In this document: positions 8,604-17,664 of the stretch, piece after piece | How positions within the stretch are numbered: position 1 is the stretch's first letter | Layout of the letters: each line of letters starts with the position of its first letter | Source of the DNA: Micromonospora okii | GTDB lineage: Bacteria; Actinomycetota; Actinomycetes; Mycobacteriales; Micromonosporaceae | Reading direction: 5' to 3' | DNA length: 64,000 bases | Assembly (NCBI RefSeq): GCF_020884795.1 | Contig: NZ_BBZF01000017.1 | Coordinates: 1-64,000 of the forward strand | Made by a program: the position numbers and the translations under genes | The notes under the pieces: generated by a model | What the model saw: the letters and a program-made list of their open reading frames with translations, nothing else | Told to the model about the DNA's origin: nothing | The model's database searches: none

Positions 8604-11504
8604 TCAGGTGTACGGCAGCCGCACGACGGACTGGTTGCCCAGGCCGAGGGTGGTCGGGTTCGCGCCGATGGCCGACCAGACCTCCACCTTCACGGTGCCG
8701 CCGGTCAGGTTGCCGAGCGCGCCGCTGCTGGAGTGCAGCCCGGCGGCCTGGGTGTAGTGCTCGTACCCGGGGACCGGGTCGGTGGCGAAGTAGCGGTACG
8801 TCTCGACCCGCTCCCAGCTCCCGTTGCCGGTGAGGTCGTAGGAGATGCGCACCTGGGTGCCGTTGCCGACGGCGGTGCCGGCGTCGAGGAACAGGTCGAA
8901 CGCCGTCTGCCCGCCGTTGTAGGCGAAGTTCAGGCCGGTCGCGGTGAACACCTGGGCGTTGGTGGGCGTGCCGTCGTGGTTGCCGTTGGCCGCCGCGACC
9001 GTCGTGGTGCCCGCGCTGCCGGCCGCGCCGAGGCCGCCCCCGGCGAGCAGGTACCGCGTCGGCGAGCCGGTCGGCGGCGGTGTGGTCGGCGGCGGTGTGG
9101 TCGGCGGCGGGGTGCTCGGGGTGGGCGTCGGGCTCGGGTTCACGCCGCCGCTGGCGTTGCCGCCGCTCCAGGTGTACGCCCCGGTGGTGGCCGTCCTCCC
9201 GGCCCCGACGGTGAGCGTGGTGCCGTCGGAGAACCGGACGGCGAGCGGGGCGGCGCTGATGTTCGAGGCCACGTACGTCCTCGCCCCGTTGCGGGTGAAG
9301 ACCGCGCTCAGCGGGTGGTTGGCGGTGACCGTGGTGTCCACGGTGCCGAGGGCGGCGAGGTTGCGGACCCAGTGGAAGGTGTGCGGCCGGCTCTCCCCCT
9401 CCTCGGGCGTGTAGCCGGGGTTGGCCCGCAGGTTGGCCAGCGCGGCGGCGCCGTCGCCGAGCGCCTGGAACTGCCAGAGGATGTCCTGCCACACGGTCGG
9501 CTGCCCGCCGTTGTTGCGGACCAGTTCGGCCCAGTTGGTCCGCACGTACGCGGGGTCGTAGCCGAGGTAGAGGTGGCCGCCGGTGACGGGCAGCAGGTTG
9601 ATGCCCTGGATCATCTCCGGCTCGGCGCTGAACCAGGTCGCGTACGCCCCGCCGTCGCCCCACACCATGCCGACCGTCGAGTGCCCGAAGCCGGCCGGGA
9701 AGTTCTGGTCGGAGCTGTCGAACCAGTACTCCTGGATCGCCGCCGCCTGGGTGGTGTAGAGGAAGATGCCGGCGTCGCGGACGGCGGCGTCGCCGGTGGC
9801 CTGGCCCCACTGGATGAGGGCGTTGGCGAAGTTCATCCCCTCCGACGAGGACTCCTGGTTGTTGCCCGCGCCGAACGAGCCGTGCCCGGAGGCCCAGTCG
9901 TGGCCGGCGTAGATGTCGAAGTCCCGCAGGTAGGGGAAGCGGGTGTCGGTGCGGTCGTAGTTGTCGGCGTCGCGGATGAGCAGGTCGACCATGCCGCCGT
10001 ACCGCCCCTTCGAGGCCCACTGCGGGTCGAACTTGGCGAGGGTGGCCGCAGCGGCGATGTAGTAGCCGTAGTGGAAGTGGTGGTCGTTGAGCTCCTGGTC
10101 CGACCCGTACGAGGCCGGGTAGCCGATGAGGGTGCCCCAGTTCCGGTCGTAGTAGAACAGCCGCTCGGTCTTGCCCGCCGAGGCGGTGAACCAGTCGGTG
10201 AGGGTGCTCCGGATGGCGTTGAGCGCGCTGTCGCGGGTGGCGGTGTCGCCGACGAGGTCGGCCACCTCGGCGATCCGGGCCGCCCGGCCGAGGCCCTTGC
10301 CGGTCCAGTACGTGTCGGTGCCGCGCTGGTCCGTCGGGTTGCCCCGGACGGCGGCGAGCTGGTCCCGCACGGTGGTCAGGTCGGCGCCGGAGCCGTCGCC
10401 GACGGCCGGCAGCTCGGGCAGCACCCCACGGAACGTCATCGCGGTGCGGAACTGGTCGACGCCGGTGAGCACCTTCATCCGGCCGCGTGCCGAGGGGTAG
10501 GTCTGGGCGATCGGCGTGGAGCCGGTCAGCGACTTCCACTGGTGCGGGTAGAGGCTCACCACGGTCTGGGTGGCGCTGCCCTCCCGGGCGGCGGTGGTGA
10601 ACGCGTACGTGGTGGTGACCCGGCTGGTGGCCTGGTCGTAGGTGTAGGAGACGCGGGTGCCGGTGACGTGGGCGTGCGCGTACCGGCCGTAGGTGGCGGC
10701 CAGGGCGGCGCGCTCCTGGGCGCTGCTGCCGGAGGTGGTGGGCAGCAGGGCGACGGAGAAGTAGCCCCGGCCGGCGAGGTTCGACGAGATCCGGCTGCCG
10801 CTGACCGTCCAGCTCGCGCCGCTCGGGGCGTACGCGACGTAGTCGTGGCCGGCGACGGTGAAGCCGATGGTCGGGCCACTGTTGGACCAGACGGTCGGGT
10901 TGCCGTTCGCGCTGACGACGGCGTCGCCACCGCTGGTCTGGAAGTAGGCGAACGGCAGGCCGTGGCCGATGGTGGCCCGCATGGTCCGCGCGCCGTCGCT
11001 CCAGTACGGGGTGACGGTCCAGTCGGTCCAGCCGGCGACCCTGACGTTCGGCGAGGCCAGCCCGGCGACGCCGACGCGGATGTCCTGCACGTACGGGTAG
11101 TGGAACTCGCCGACCCCGGTGGGGGTGCCGCTGATGGCGGGGGTGGAGTTGGCGGAGAAGCCGAGCCCGTCGCCGAACGTGTCGTAGGAGAGGGGGTGGG
11201 CGTGCAGCGGCTCGCTGTAGGCGCAGTCGGTGCGCTTGAACAGCAGCGACGACCACCAGTCGTTGGTGGGCACCGCCCCGGCGGGGGCGTCGGCGGTGAC
11301 GTACTGCCGTGGGTTGGTGGAGAGCTGGCCGCAGCCGGAGGGGAGCGGGCCGACGGGGGTGGTGGTGTAGCTGCCCGCGCCGACGGTCGCGGCGTGGGCG
11401 GGGACGGTGTTGGCCGCGACGGCGAGGCCGCCGGCGGCGAGGGCGAGGACGGTGGTCGAGGCGAGGGCCCAGAGGCGGCGGCGGTGTGGTGCGGGAGGGG
11501 TCAC
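8604..11504 (-). CDS. Secreted GH81 endo-beta-1,3-glucanase with C-terminal accessory domain
   Basis: The GTG at 11504 is chosen because GGAGG lies six bases upstream; it starts a classical signal peptide (RRR, then a hydrophobic core, cleaved near AHA, residue about 38). The 966-residue product has the GH81 fold: an early PTNDWWSSLL motif, and in the catalytic half HDWASGHGSFG and NNQESSSEGMNF (near residue 540) holding the acidic catalytic residues. A Pro/Thr-rich linker (about 790-815) leads to a C-terminal beta-sandwich domain of about 145 residues, probably glucan-binding. GH81 enzymes cut beta-1,3-glucan of fungal walls and callose. The gene is single and sits behind a promoter with a LacI-type operator. 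Confidence 0.9.
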   Translation of the reverse strand: MTPPAPHRRRLWALASTTVLALAAGGLAVAANTVPAHAATVGAGSYTTTPVGPLPSGCGQLSTNPRQYVTADAPAGAVPTNDWWSSLLFKRTDCAYSEPLHAHPLSYDTFGDGLGFSANSTPAISGTPTGVGEFHYPYVQDIRVGVAGLASPNVRVAGWTDWTVTPYWSDGARTMRATIGHGLPFAYFQTSGGDAVVSANGNPTVWSNSGPTIGFTVAGHDYVAYAPSGASWTVSGSRISSNLAGRGYFSVALLPTTSGSSAQERAALAATYGRYAHAHVTGTRVSYTYDQATSRVTTTYAFTTAAREGSATQTVVSLYPHQWKSLTGSTPIAQTYPSARGRMKVLTGVDQFRTAMTFRGVLPELPAVGDGSGADLTTVRDQLAAVRGNPTDQRGTDTYWTGKGLGRAARIAEVADLVGDTATRDSALNAIRSTLTDWFTASAGKTERLFYYDRNWGTLIGYPASYGSDQELNDHHFHYGYYIAAAATLAKFDPQWASKGRYGGMVDLLIRDADNYDRTDTRFPYLRDFDIYAGHDWASGHGSFGAGNNQESSSEGMNFANALIQWGQATGDAAVRDAGIFLYTTQAAAIQEYWFDSSDQNFPAGFGHSTVGMVWGDGGAYATWFSAEPEMIQGINLLPVTGGHLYLGYDPAYVRTNWAELVRNNGGQPTVWQDILWQFQALGDGAAALANLRANPGYTPEEGESRPHTFHWVRNLAALGTVDTTVTANHPLSAVFTRNGARTYVASNISAAPLAVRFSDGTTLTVGAGRTATTGAYTWSGGNASGGVNPSPTPTPSTPPPTTPPPTTPPPTGSPTRYLLAGGGLGAAGSAGTTTVAAANGNHDGTPTNAQVFTATGLNFAYNGGQTAFDLFLDAGTAVGNGTQVRISYDLTGNGSWERVETYRYFATDPVPGYEHYTQAAGLHSSSGALGNLTGGTVKVEVWSAIGANPTTLGLGNQSVVRLPYT

Positions 11505-11578
11505 GGGTGCCTCCAACGCGGGTACGCCGGACCGGCCGGCGACGGCGCTTGGTCGGATTGGAGAGGTTCGTTACCTGT

Positions 11579-11590
11579 GAGAGCGCTCTC
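11579..11590. promoter_or_regulatory. LacI-family operator (GAGAGCGCTCTC)
   Basis: A perfect 12-bp palindrome of the GAGCGCTC-core type used by actinobacterial LacI sugar regulators (CebR: TGGGAGCGCTCCCA). It lies about 10 bp downstream of the predicted -10 of the glucanase promoter, where a bound repressor would block initiation. Control by a beta-glucoside-responsive LacI protein is inferred. Confidence 0.75.
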
Positions 11591-11599
11591 TGATCCGGG

Positions 11600-11629
11600 A
11601 CGGTAGTCGCTTATCTCGACGTGCGTCAA
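11600..11629 (-). promoter_or_regulatory. Sigma-70-like promoter of the GH81 gene
   Basis: On the minus strand TTGACG (11629-11624) and TACCGT (11605-11600) are separated by 18 bp. With the operator immediately downstream this makes a coherent repressible promoter. Confidence 0.6.
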
Positions 11630-11689
11630 TGTGTCCGACCGGTTGAGCCGGGATGTCGCGATTGGACGGGCAGGGCCGCCGCGCGGGTG

Positions 11690-12457
11690 TCAGCCGCCGC
11701 CGGCCGCCCCCGGCTCCTTCGGGCAACCGTGCTCGCGACGCCACGCCCCGACCTCGGCGGCCGGCTCCCGGTTGCCGCCGCGCCGCCACGAGTCGAGGTA
11801 CCGGGCCGGCGGCACCACCCCGCGCCGGATCCACCAGTCGCCCTGGCCCCGGCACACCGGCGAGATGCCGAAGTGCAGGTGGCAGACGTTGTTCGCGTTG
11901 CCCGTCCGGCCCACCCGGCCGAGCTGCCGACCGGCCCGCACCCGCGTGCCCGCGTCGATCCCCGAGGCGATGGCGCTCAGGTGCGAGCCGTAGTAGCGCA
12001 CCCCGTCGTCGCCCAGCAGCGACACCGACAGCCCGCCGTTGTACGGCCCCCGCGGCCCCCGCCGGTCGAACCGGTCCACCCGGCTCACCTCCAGGATCGT
12101 CCCCTCCGTCACCGCCACCACCGGCTCGCCGCAGTCGGCGAAGATGTCCGTCCCCGGGTACCCCGAGTGGGTCGGGTGGTAGTCGACATTGCCGGCGCGT
12201 ACCGGGAAGACGTGCCGCAGCCCGGCGCGGGTCGGCGCGGCCGACGCCGAGGGCGGGGCGCCCGGCGGCGCGGTGGACGGGAGCGGCGCGGGCGGCTGAC
12301 CCCCGGTGGCCAGGCCGGTCGGGGACACCCACCCGCCGCTCGGGGCCGCGCCCGGCGGCGGCCCGCCCGCGCAGCCGGCGGCCAGCACCGGCGCGAGCAG
12401 CAGCAGGATCGGGTACGCCGCACGGGTGCGGCGCCGACGCGGGGCGCACGAGGACAT
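11690..12457 (-). CDS. M23 (LytM-type) peptidase lipoprotein
   Basis: This 255-residue protein has a lipoprotein signal with lipobox LAAGC (Cys29), a Pro/Ala-rich spacer to about residue 78, and an M23 peptidase domain. Its zinc motifs are H97...D104 (HSGYPGTD) and HLHFG near residue 200. Unlike many actinobacterial LytM proteins it has both motifs, so it may be active on peptidoglycan cross-bridges outside the membrane. The C-terminus carries two more Cys. It diverges from the small membrane protein gene at 12549. Confidence 0.85.
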   Translation of the reverse strand: MSSCAPRRRRTRAAYPILLLLAPVLAAGCAGGPPPGAAPSGGWVSPTGLATGGQPPAPLPSTAPPGAPPSASAAPTRAGLRHVFPVRAGNVDYHPTHSGYPGTDIFADCGEPVVAVTEGTILEVSRVDRFDRRGPRGPYNGGLSVSLLGDDGVRYYGSHLSAIASGIDAGTRVRAGRQLGRVGRTGNANNVCHLHFGISPVCRGQGDWWIRRGVVPPARYLDSWRRGGNREPAAEVGAWRREHGCPKEPGAAGGG

Positions 12458-12548
12458 CCGGTCATCCTGACAGAACCGTTACGGTGGTGGGCGGGTACGC
12501 ACTCGTTCCCCGTACCCCCAGCGACGGCGCGGCGAAGGAGGGACGGCG

Positions 12549-12944
12549 ATGACCTGGCAGCCTCGGCCACCGACCACTGCGGCCCGGTTCGAGCCGGAGC
12601 ACCCCGGCGCGCGTACCCCCTCGGGGCTCTTCCCCTCCGGGCCGCCGTCGCGGCCGACCTGGCGGGAGCCGCACCCGGTCACCGGGGCCGGGGTCGCCGC
12701 CGGCGGCGCGGCCGCCGCCGCCTGGCTGGTGCTGTTCGGCCTGCTCGGCCGCGACGTCCCCACTTACGCCTGGTGGACGGTCCTGGCCGGCGGCGTCGCG
12801 TGGCTGGCCGCCCTGGCGCTGGTCCGGTTCGGCGACCGGGGGGTGGCCACCGGCGTCGCGATCGTCACCGGCGGTGGCTGGAGCATCGCCGCCGCCGTCG
12901 TCGCCGTGCGGTGGGCGACCGGGGGCGACTGGCCGCTCTGGTGA
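12549..12944 (+). CDS. Small membrane protein of unknown function
   Basis: The 131-residue product has a Pro-rich cytoplasmic start (about 45 residues) and three hydrophobic segments (about 47-67, 74-92 and 101-121). It ends in TGGDWPLW. AAGGAGG at 12535-12541 precedes the ATG, so translation is well supported. I do not recognise a family. Confidence 0.65.
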   Translation: MTWQPRPPTTAARFEPEHPGARTPSGLFPSGPPSRPTWREPHPVTGAGVAAGGAAAAAWLVLFGLLGRDVPTYAWWTVLAGGVAWLAALALVRFGDRGVATGVAIVTGGGWSIAAAVVAVRWATGGDWPLW

Positions 12945-13029
12945 CCGGGGCGGCCACGAGCGGTGGCGGGCCGGCTGCGCAGCGAATCCCGTCTTGACGT
13001 ACCCCCGCCGGACGGCGCACGCTCCCGGT

Positions 13030-13197
13030 ATGGCCTGGACCATTCCGCGACTCGACGCAGAGCGGAGCCGCCGCCGCGCCCAGATCCTCGCCGAGCTGGC
13101 GGGGGCCCGAGCGGTGCGCCAGCGGGAGCAGCCGCAGCGCGAGCGCACCGAGCGGCTGCGGCAGCTCATCGCCACCCGGCGCCGCGTCGCGGGCTGA
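13030..13197 (+). CDS. Small Arg-rich helical protein, hypothetical
   Basis: This is a 55-codon ATG frame (MAWTIPRLDAERSRRR start). The peptide is almost entirely predicted helix, rich in Arg, Glu and Gln, and could be a coiled coil. No good ribosome site is visible and codon bias alone does not separate it from noise. It lies between the membrane protein gene and the tadA pair. Confidence 0.35.
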   Translation: MAWTIPRLDAERSRRRAQILAELAGARAVRQREQPQRERTERLRQLIATRRRVAG

Positions 13198-13330
13198 CGG
13201 CCCGGCCCCGCCCATTTCCCGCAGGATTGCCCGGCCCTTCGGGGCGTTGACTCCTCGCCCGCCGATCCGACCGGATAACGTGCACGCGTAACGAGTCGGC
13301 GTTGCCGGGCCGAGGCCAATTGGGGGAACC

Positions 13331-13858
13331 GTGTCGTACTTCGCTGCCGCCGTGGTGCGCGACGAAGGCGGGTGGGCCGCCGCCGAGGTGAACCTGCGCG
13401 ACGCCACCGACGTCGACGACGTCGCCGACCGGCTGCGCGACGTCGAGCCCGACGCCGACCTGTCGCTGCTCTTCGTCGAGGCCGACGACGCCTACCTGGT
13501 CATCCTGCGCCTCGACGAGGGGGAGGACCTGCGGGTCTTCGGCTCCGACTCCGCGTACGCGGAGGAGTCGCGGCTCGGCGCGCTGCTGGTCGGCGACCTC
13601 AAGGGGCCGGTCACCGGCTTCGACGACACCGAGGAGCCCCGGGCCGCCACCGGGGGCGACGAGGACAGCGAGCAGCCGGCCGTCGACCCGGAGGCCGACC
13701 CGGTCGGCGACGCGGACATCCTGGCCGACCTGGGCATCCCCGCGCAGCGGCTGCTCGGCCTCTGCGCGCACGAAGGAATGCTGCCGGCCGACGTGACCGC
13801 CGAGGTGTGCCAGGCGCTGGGCTGCGTCGACGAGGTCGAGGAACTGCGTGGCGTCTGA
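13331..13858 (+). CDS. tRNA adenosine deaminase-associated protein
   Basis: The 175-residue acidic protein starts MSYFAAAVVRDEGGW and belongs to the actinobacterial family encoded directly before tadA. It has an N-terminal alpha/beta region (about 1-95), a very acidic low-complexity linker (about 97-125) and a C-terminal helical region (DILADLGIPAQRLLGLC). The start is GTG. Its stop overlaps the tadA start by 11 bp, so the two are translationally coupled. The family's role is not established; adjacency suggests help to TadA. Confidence 0.85.
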   Translation: MSYFAAAVVRDEGGWAAAEVNLRDATDVDDVADRLRDVEPDADLSLLFVEADDAYLVILRLDEGEDLRVFGSDSAYAEESRLGALLVGDLKGPVTGFDDTEEPRAATGGDEDSEQPAVDPEADPVGDADILADLGIPAQRLLGLCAHEGMLPADVTAEVCQALGCVDEVEELRGV

Positions 13859-14621
13859 GCCGTCGTCGCCTTTCGACGGGCCGTCGCCTTCCGGTGGGCC
13901 CTCGGCTCCCGGCGCGGCGTCGCCTTCCGGTGGGCCTTCGTCGGCCTCCGGTGGGCCCGGGTTGGCCGGGGGCGGGTCGCCGCTGGCGGGTACCGCCGAG
14001 CCGGCCGACGCCACCGACCCCGCGCTGGGGCCGGTGCGGTCCGGGCAGCCGACGCCGGGCGCGGTGGGCCGGGCCGGGCCGGGGGCCCACGAGGGCCTCG
14101 CGGAGCCCACCGGCACCGGCCGGCGGCAGCGGCACGAGCTGTGGATGCGCCGCGCCCTCCAGGCCGCCGTCACCGGCCCAGCGGTCACCGGTTCGGGAGT
14201 CACCAGCCCGGAGGCCGCCGTCGCCGCCGAGGGGTCGGCGGACGACGTGCCGGTCGGCGCGGTGGTCTACGGCCCGGACGGGACCGAGCTGGCCGTGGGA
14301 CGCAACGAGCGGGAGCTGACCGGCGACCCGACCGCGCACGCGGAGGTGCTGGCGCTGCGCCGGGCCGCCGAGCGCCTGGGCCGGTGGCGGCTGGACGACT
14401 GCACGCTCGTGGTGACGCTGGAGCCCTGCACGATGTGCGCGGGGGCGATCGTGCTGGCCCGGATCTCGACCGTGGTCTTCGGGGCCTGGGAGCCCAAGAC
14501 CGGGGCGGCGGGGTCGCTGTGGGACGTGCTGCGCGACCGCCGCCTCAACCACCGCCCCGAGGTGTACGGCGGGGTGCTGGCGACGGAGAACTCCGCCGTC
14601 CTGCGCGCCTTCTTCCGCTGA
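13848..14621 (+). CDS. tadA: tRNA-specific adenosine deaminase TadA with long N-terminal extension
   Basis: TadA makes inosine at position 34 of tRNA-Arg(ACG). The deaminase domain has the zinc motifs TAHAE (near residue 164) and EPCTMCAG (near residue 193) and the family C-terminus. Unusual are about 95 residues of Gly/Pro/Ser-rich sequence before the RHELWMRRALQAA helix, and an insert of about 25 residues (VTGPAVTGSG and following) after it. The GTG at 13848 is the first in-frame start after the preceding gene's coding end; a later start nearer the conserved domain is possible. Confidence 0.87.
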   Translation: MASEPSSPFDGPSPSGGPSAPGAASPSGGPSSASGGPGLAGGGSPLAGTAEPADATDPALGPVRSGQPTPGAVGRAGPGAHEGLAEPTGTGRRQRHELWMRRALQAAVTGPAVTGSGVTSPEAAVAAEGSADDVPVGAVVYGPDGTELAVGRNERELTGDPTAHAEVLALRRAAERLGRWRLDDCTLVVTLEPCTMCAGAIVLARISTVVFGAWEPKTGAAGSLWDVLRDRRLNHRPEVYGGVLATENSAVLRAFFR

Positions 14622-14696
14622 CGCCCGTGCGCCGGTGTCCCGGCCGGGCCGCCGTTCACGGCCGCCCGCCGGAGGCCCGGTGGGCCCGCCCCGCCG

Positions 14697-15404
14697 TCAG
14701 GCGATGATCGTGTCCAGGCCGATCTCGACCATCTGGGAGAAGGTCTGCTCCCGCTCCTCCGAGGTGGTCTTCTCCCCGGTCTTGATGTGGTCGCTGACCG
14801 TGAGGATGGTCAGTGCGCGGGCCTTGAACCGGGCCGCGATCGTGTAGAGGGCGGCGGACTCCATCTCCACCGCCAGCACCCCGTAGTCCGCCAGGGTGTC
14901 GTACAGGTCCGGCCGGTCCGTGTAGAAGGCGTCCGCCGCCAGGATCGGGCACACCCGCATGTCGATGCCGCGCCGCTCGGCGACCTCCACCGAGGTGCGC
15001 AGGAGACCGAAGTCGGCGACCGGGGCGTAGTCGATCAGCCCGTCGAAGCGCATCCGGTTCATGTTCGAGTCGGTGGACGAGCCGATCGCCGCGACGACGT
15101 CCCGCAGTTGGAGCTCCTCCGAGAGCGCCCCGCAGGAGCCGACCCGGACGAGGGACTTCACGCCGTACTCGTTGACCAGCTCGTGGGCGTAGATGGAGGC
15201 GGACGGCATGCCCATGCCGGAGCCCTGGACGGAGACTTCCACGCCGTTCCAGCGGCCGGTGAAGCCCAACATGCCCCGGACCGTCGAGTAGCAGCGTGCG
15301 CCCTCGAGGTAGGTCTCCGCGATCCACTTGGCCCGCAGCGGGTCACCCGGCAACAGGACCCGCTCGGCGATCTCTCCCGGCTTCGCGCCGATGTGCGTAC
15401 TCAT
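14697..15404 (-). CDS. deoD: Purine nucleoside phosphorylase, DeoD type
   Basis: The 235-residue product has the normal length of hexameric DeoD. It shows [14 protein letters not shown], the phosphate/ribose-site RVGSCGA and the ribose-binding EMESAALY, with the catalytic Asp in TVSDH. The enzyme splits purine nucleosides with phosphate to base plus ribose-1-phosphate. The ATG at 15404 gives the conserved [22 protein letters not shown] start. It converges with tadA. Confidence 0.92.
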   Translation of the reverse strand: MSTHIGAKPGEIAERVLLPGDPLRAKWIAETYLEGARCYSTVRGMLGFTGRWNGVEVSVQGSGMGMPSASIYAHELVNEYGVKSLVRVGSCGALSEELQLRDVVAAIGSSTDSNMNRMRFDGLIDYAPVADFGLLRTSVEVAERRGIDMRVCPILAADAFYTDRPDLYDTLADYGVLAVEMESAALYTIAARFKARALTILTVSDHIKTGEKTTSEEREQTFSQMVEIGLDTIIA

Positions 15405-15479
15405 GGCAAAGATCCTGCCAGGCCGGCCGAGGGGACACCGGTTCGGCGTCCGAGCCCGGTGTCCTGTACCCTCGTCGGC

Positions 15480-15566
15480 GGTGGCGTGTCCGAGCGGCCT
15501 AAGGAGCACGCCTCGAAAGCGTGTGAGGGTTTACGCCCTCCGAGGGTTCAAATCCCTCCGCCACCG
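15480..15566 (+). tRNA. tRNA-Ser (CGA)
   Basis: An 87-nt class II tRNA: acceptor stem GGTGGCG/CGCCACC with discriminator G, D-arm, anticodon loop CTCGAAA (anticodon CGA), long variable arm and GGTTCAAATCC T-loop. CCA is not encoded. Confidence 0.93.
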
Positions 15567-15680
15567 CTCGCAACAGCGAGAACGCCCGGCAGGTCCGCGA
15601 GGACCGGCCGGGCGTTCCGCTTCCGGTCCCAGTTCTGCCGGCTCCGGCTGTTCGGCCTGCCGCGATGCCCGATCGTCCGG

Positions 15681-15709
15681 TTATCGCTGTCGATCTCCGC
15701 CCCTATCGT
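15681..15709 (+). promoter_or_regulatory. Conserved promoter of first FG-GAP gene
   Basis: TTATCG and TATCGT are separated by 17 bp inside a block (15668-15741) nearly identical to the block before the second FG-GAP gene (17590-17664). Both hexamers and the spacing are kept in the two copies. Confidence 0.45.
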
Positions 15710-15741
15710 GTCGAGGCGTCCACAGCGAGCGAGGAGTGTCA

Positions 15742-17400
15742 TTGCGCCGGAAGACCGCAAGCGTTTCTGTCCTGGCCGTGCTGGCCGGATTGTCGATCGG
15801 CGCCCCCGCCGAGGCGGCGGAGGAGGTCGGGACCGTCACCCGGGACGGCGTGATCCTCCAGCATCACCGGGTGGCGAAGGCGGCCAGCCCGGTGCGGGGG
15901 ACGGGTGCGACCCGTTCCGACTTCGACGGCGACGGCGTCGACGACGTCGCGGCCAGCGGTGACTTCCGCGACCCCGACCTGCCCCACCGCCCGTCGGGGG
16001 TGGTCGTCGTGCGGTACTCGTCCGCACCGCAGGTCGACTACCTCCTGGGTGCCATGTCGCCGAGCGAGGGCGGCTGCGTCTGTTTCGGTATGGCCCTCGT
16101 GGCGGGGGACTTCAACGGCGACGGGTACGACGATCTCGCCATCGGTGACTCGGACGAGGTGGACCCGCGTAACAAGGCCCACGCCGGCGGGGTTTGGATC
16201 ATCCCCGGCAGCCCGACGGGCCTCGTGGTGGGTTCGGCGAGCCACTTCAACCAGAGTTCGGAGGGCGTGCAGGGCGAGCCGGAGAGCTACGACCGGTTCG
16301 GGGGTGCGCTGGCGGCCGGCGACATCAACGGCGACGGCCGCGACGACCTGGCGATCGGCGCGTACGGGGAGGCGATCGGCGACAAGGCCGACGCCGGCGC
16401 GGTCTACGTCCTCTTCGGCGGGTCCGGGGGCCTGACCGCGACCAACTCCCGTTACCTCCAGCAGGACCAGGAGGCGGTGCCCGGCGGGGCCGAGCGCAAC
16501 GACCAGTTCGGCTTCACGCTCGCCATCGGCAAGGTCAACAACGACCGGTACGCCGACCTGGCCATCGGCGCGCCCTGGGAGAACAGCAGCACGTCCCCGG
16601 ACGGCAGCGGCATGGTCACCCTCATGTGGGGTTCGGCCGGCGGGGTGTCGTCCACCGGGGCCACGTCGGCCACCGGCGCGGCCGTGAGCGGCTCGACGAG
16701 CAACCCCGAGACGACCGCGTGGAACCTGAGTGAGGCCCTGGCGATCGGCGACGTGAACGGCGACGGGCTGGGCGAGGTGCTGGCCGGGGCCCCCAGCGCC
16801 CAGACCCCGTACCTGACCGGCGGTCTCGTCGCGGCCTTCACGGGCCGCTCCGCCGGCCTGTCCGGCAGCGCCGTGCGGATCATCACGCAGGGCACGGCCG
16901 GCGTGCCGGGGGACCCCGAGGGGTTCGACCGGTTCGGCGCGACGCTCGCCGTCGGCGACGTGACCGGCGACGGCAAGGCCGACGTGCTGGTCGGCGGGCC
17001 CGGCGAGGCCATCGGCTCCACGGCCGAGGCCGGGACGGTCATCCTGCTCAAGGGCTCCGCCTCGGGGCTGACCGGGACCGGCGCCCAGGGGTTCGACCAG
17101 AACCACGCGGTCGTACCGGACTCGGCCGAGCGCCGCGACCTGTTCGGCGCCTCGGCGGCGCTGCTGAACCTCAACGGCACCGGCGGGCTCGACGCCGTCG
17201 TGGCGTCGATCGGGGAGGAGGTGGACGGCGACACGGCCGACCACCCGTCCGGGGCCATCGCCGTCTTCCACGGCTCCTCGGGCGGGCTCGTGCCGCAGGC
17301 CACCTCGTGGAGCGGCGCGTCCCTGCGCACCGAGCGGATCTGGCCCCAGCGGTACGGCACCCGGATCGCCGGGCCGCAGAGCGGCGGCATCCTGTACTGA
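15742..17400 (+). CDS. Secreted FG-GAP (integrin-alpha-like beta-propeller) repeat protein, copy 1
   Basis: The TTG at 15742 follows GAGGAG and starts a signal peptide (LRRKTASVSVLAVLAGLS, cleaved after AEA). The 552-residue product has about seven FG-GAP repeats whose Ca-binding loops are visible: DFDGDGVDD, DFNGDGYDD, DINGDGRDD, KVNNDRYAD, DVNGDGLGE, DVTGDGKAD. These fold as a seven-bladed propeller. Such proteins are exported and may bind ligands or surfaces; no enzyme motif is seen. It is a close paralogue of the next gene, so the pair arose by tandem duplication. Confidence 0.85.
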   Translation: MRRKTASVSVLAVLAGLSIGAPAEAAEEVGTVTRDGVILQHHRVAKAASPVRGTGATRSDFDGDGVDDVAASGDFRDPDLPHRPSGVVVVRYSSAPQVDYLLGAMSPSEGGCVCFGMALVAGDFNGDGYDDLAIGDSDEVDPRNKAHAGGVWIIPGSPTGLVVGSASHFNQSSEGVQGEPESYDRFGGALAAGDINGDGRDDLAIGAYGEAIGDKADAGAVYVLFGGSGGLTATNSRYLQQDQEAVPGGAERNDQFGFTLAIGKVNNDRYADLAIGAPWENSSTSPDGSGMVTLMWGSAGGVSSTGATSATGAAVSGSTSNPETTAWNLSEALAIGDVNGDGLGEVLAGAPSAQTPYLTGGLVAAFTGRSAGLSGSAVRIITQGTAGVPGDPEGFDRFGATLAVGDVTGDGKADVLVGGPGEAIGSTAEAGTVILLKGSASGLTGTGAQGFDQNHAVVPDSAERRDLFGASAALLNLNGTGGLDAVVASIGEEVDGDTADHPSGAIAVFHGSSGGLVPQATSWSGASLRTERIWPQRYGTRIAGPQSGGILY

Positions 17401-17455
17401 GCGGACGTGCCGGGCCGGGCGGACCTCGTGCCGCCCGCGCCCGGCCGAGCGCGGC

Positions 17456-17485
17456 GAAGGGCCGGTCCTACGGGGCTGGCCCTTC
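17456..17485 (+). terminator. Hairpin after FG-GAP copy 1
   Basis: Inverted repeat GAAGGGCC (17456-17463) / GGCCCTTC (17478-17485), 55 bp past the stop. Confidence 0.5.
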
Positions 17486-17602
17486 ACCGCGACGGACCGT
17501 GCTCCGCAGGCAAGGCCGCGTCGCTGCGAGCGGTGCTGCCGTCGTCGACTGCTCGGGCGGGACGTGCTGCCCGGTCGTCGCCGACAGCACCCGATCACCC
17601 GG

Positions 17603-17631
17603 TTATCGCTGTCGATCCGCGCCCCTATCGT
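17603..17631 (+). promoter_or_regulatory. Conserved promoter of second FG-GAP gene
   Basis: This is the same TTATCG - 17 bp - TATCGT arrangement as before copy 1, inside the duplicated 75-bp block. Confidence 0.45.
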
Positions 17632-17664
17632 GTCGGGGCGTCCACAGCGAGCGGGGAGTGTCAA

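Noticed and set aside
14697..15404. deoD as part of the nucleoside-antibiotic system.
   Set aside because: It lies 33 kb away next to tadA, looks like the housekeeping enzyme, and has no link to the cluster.
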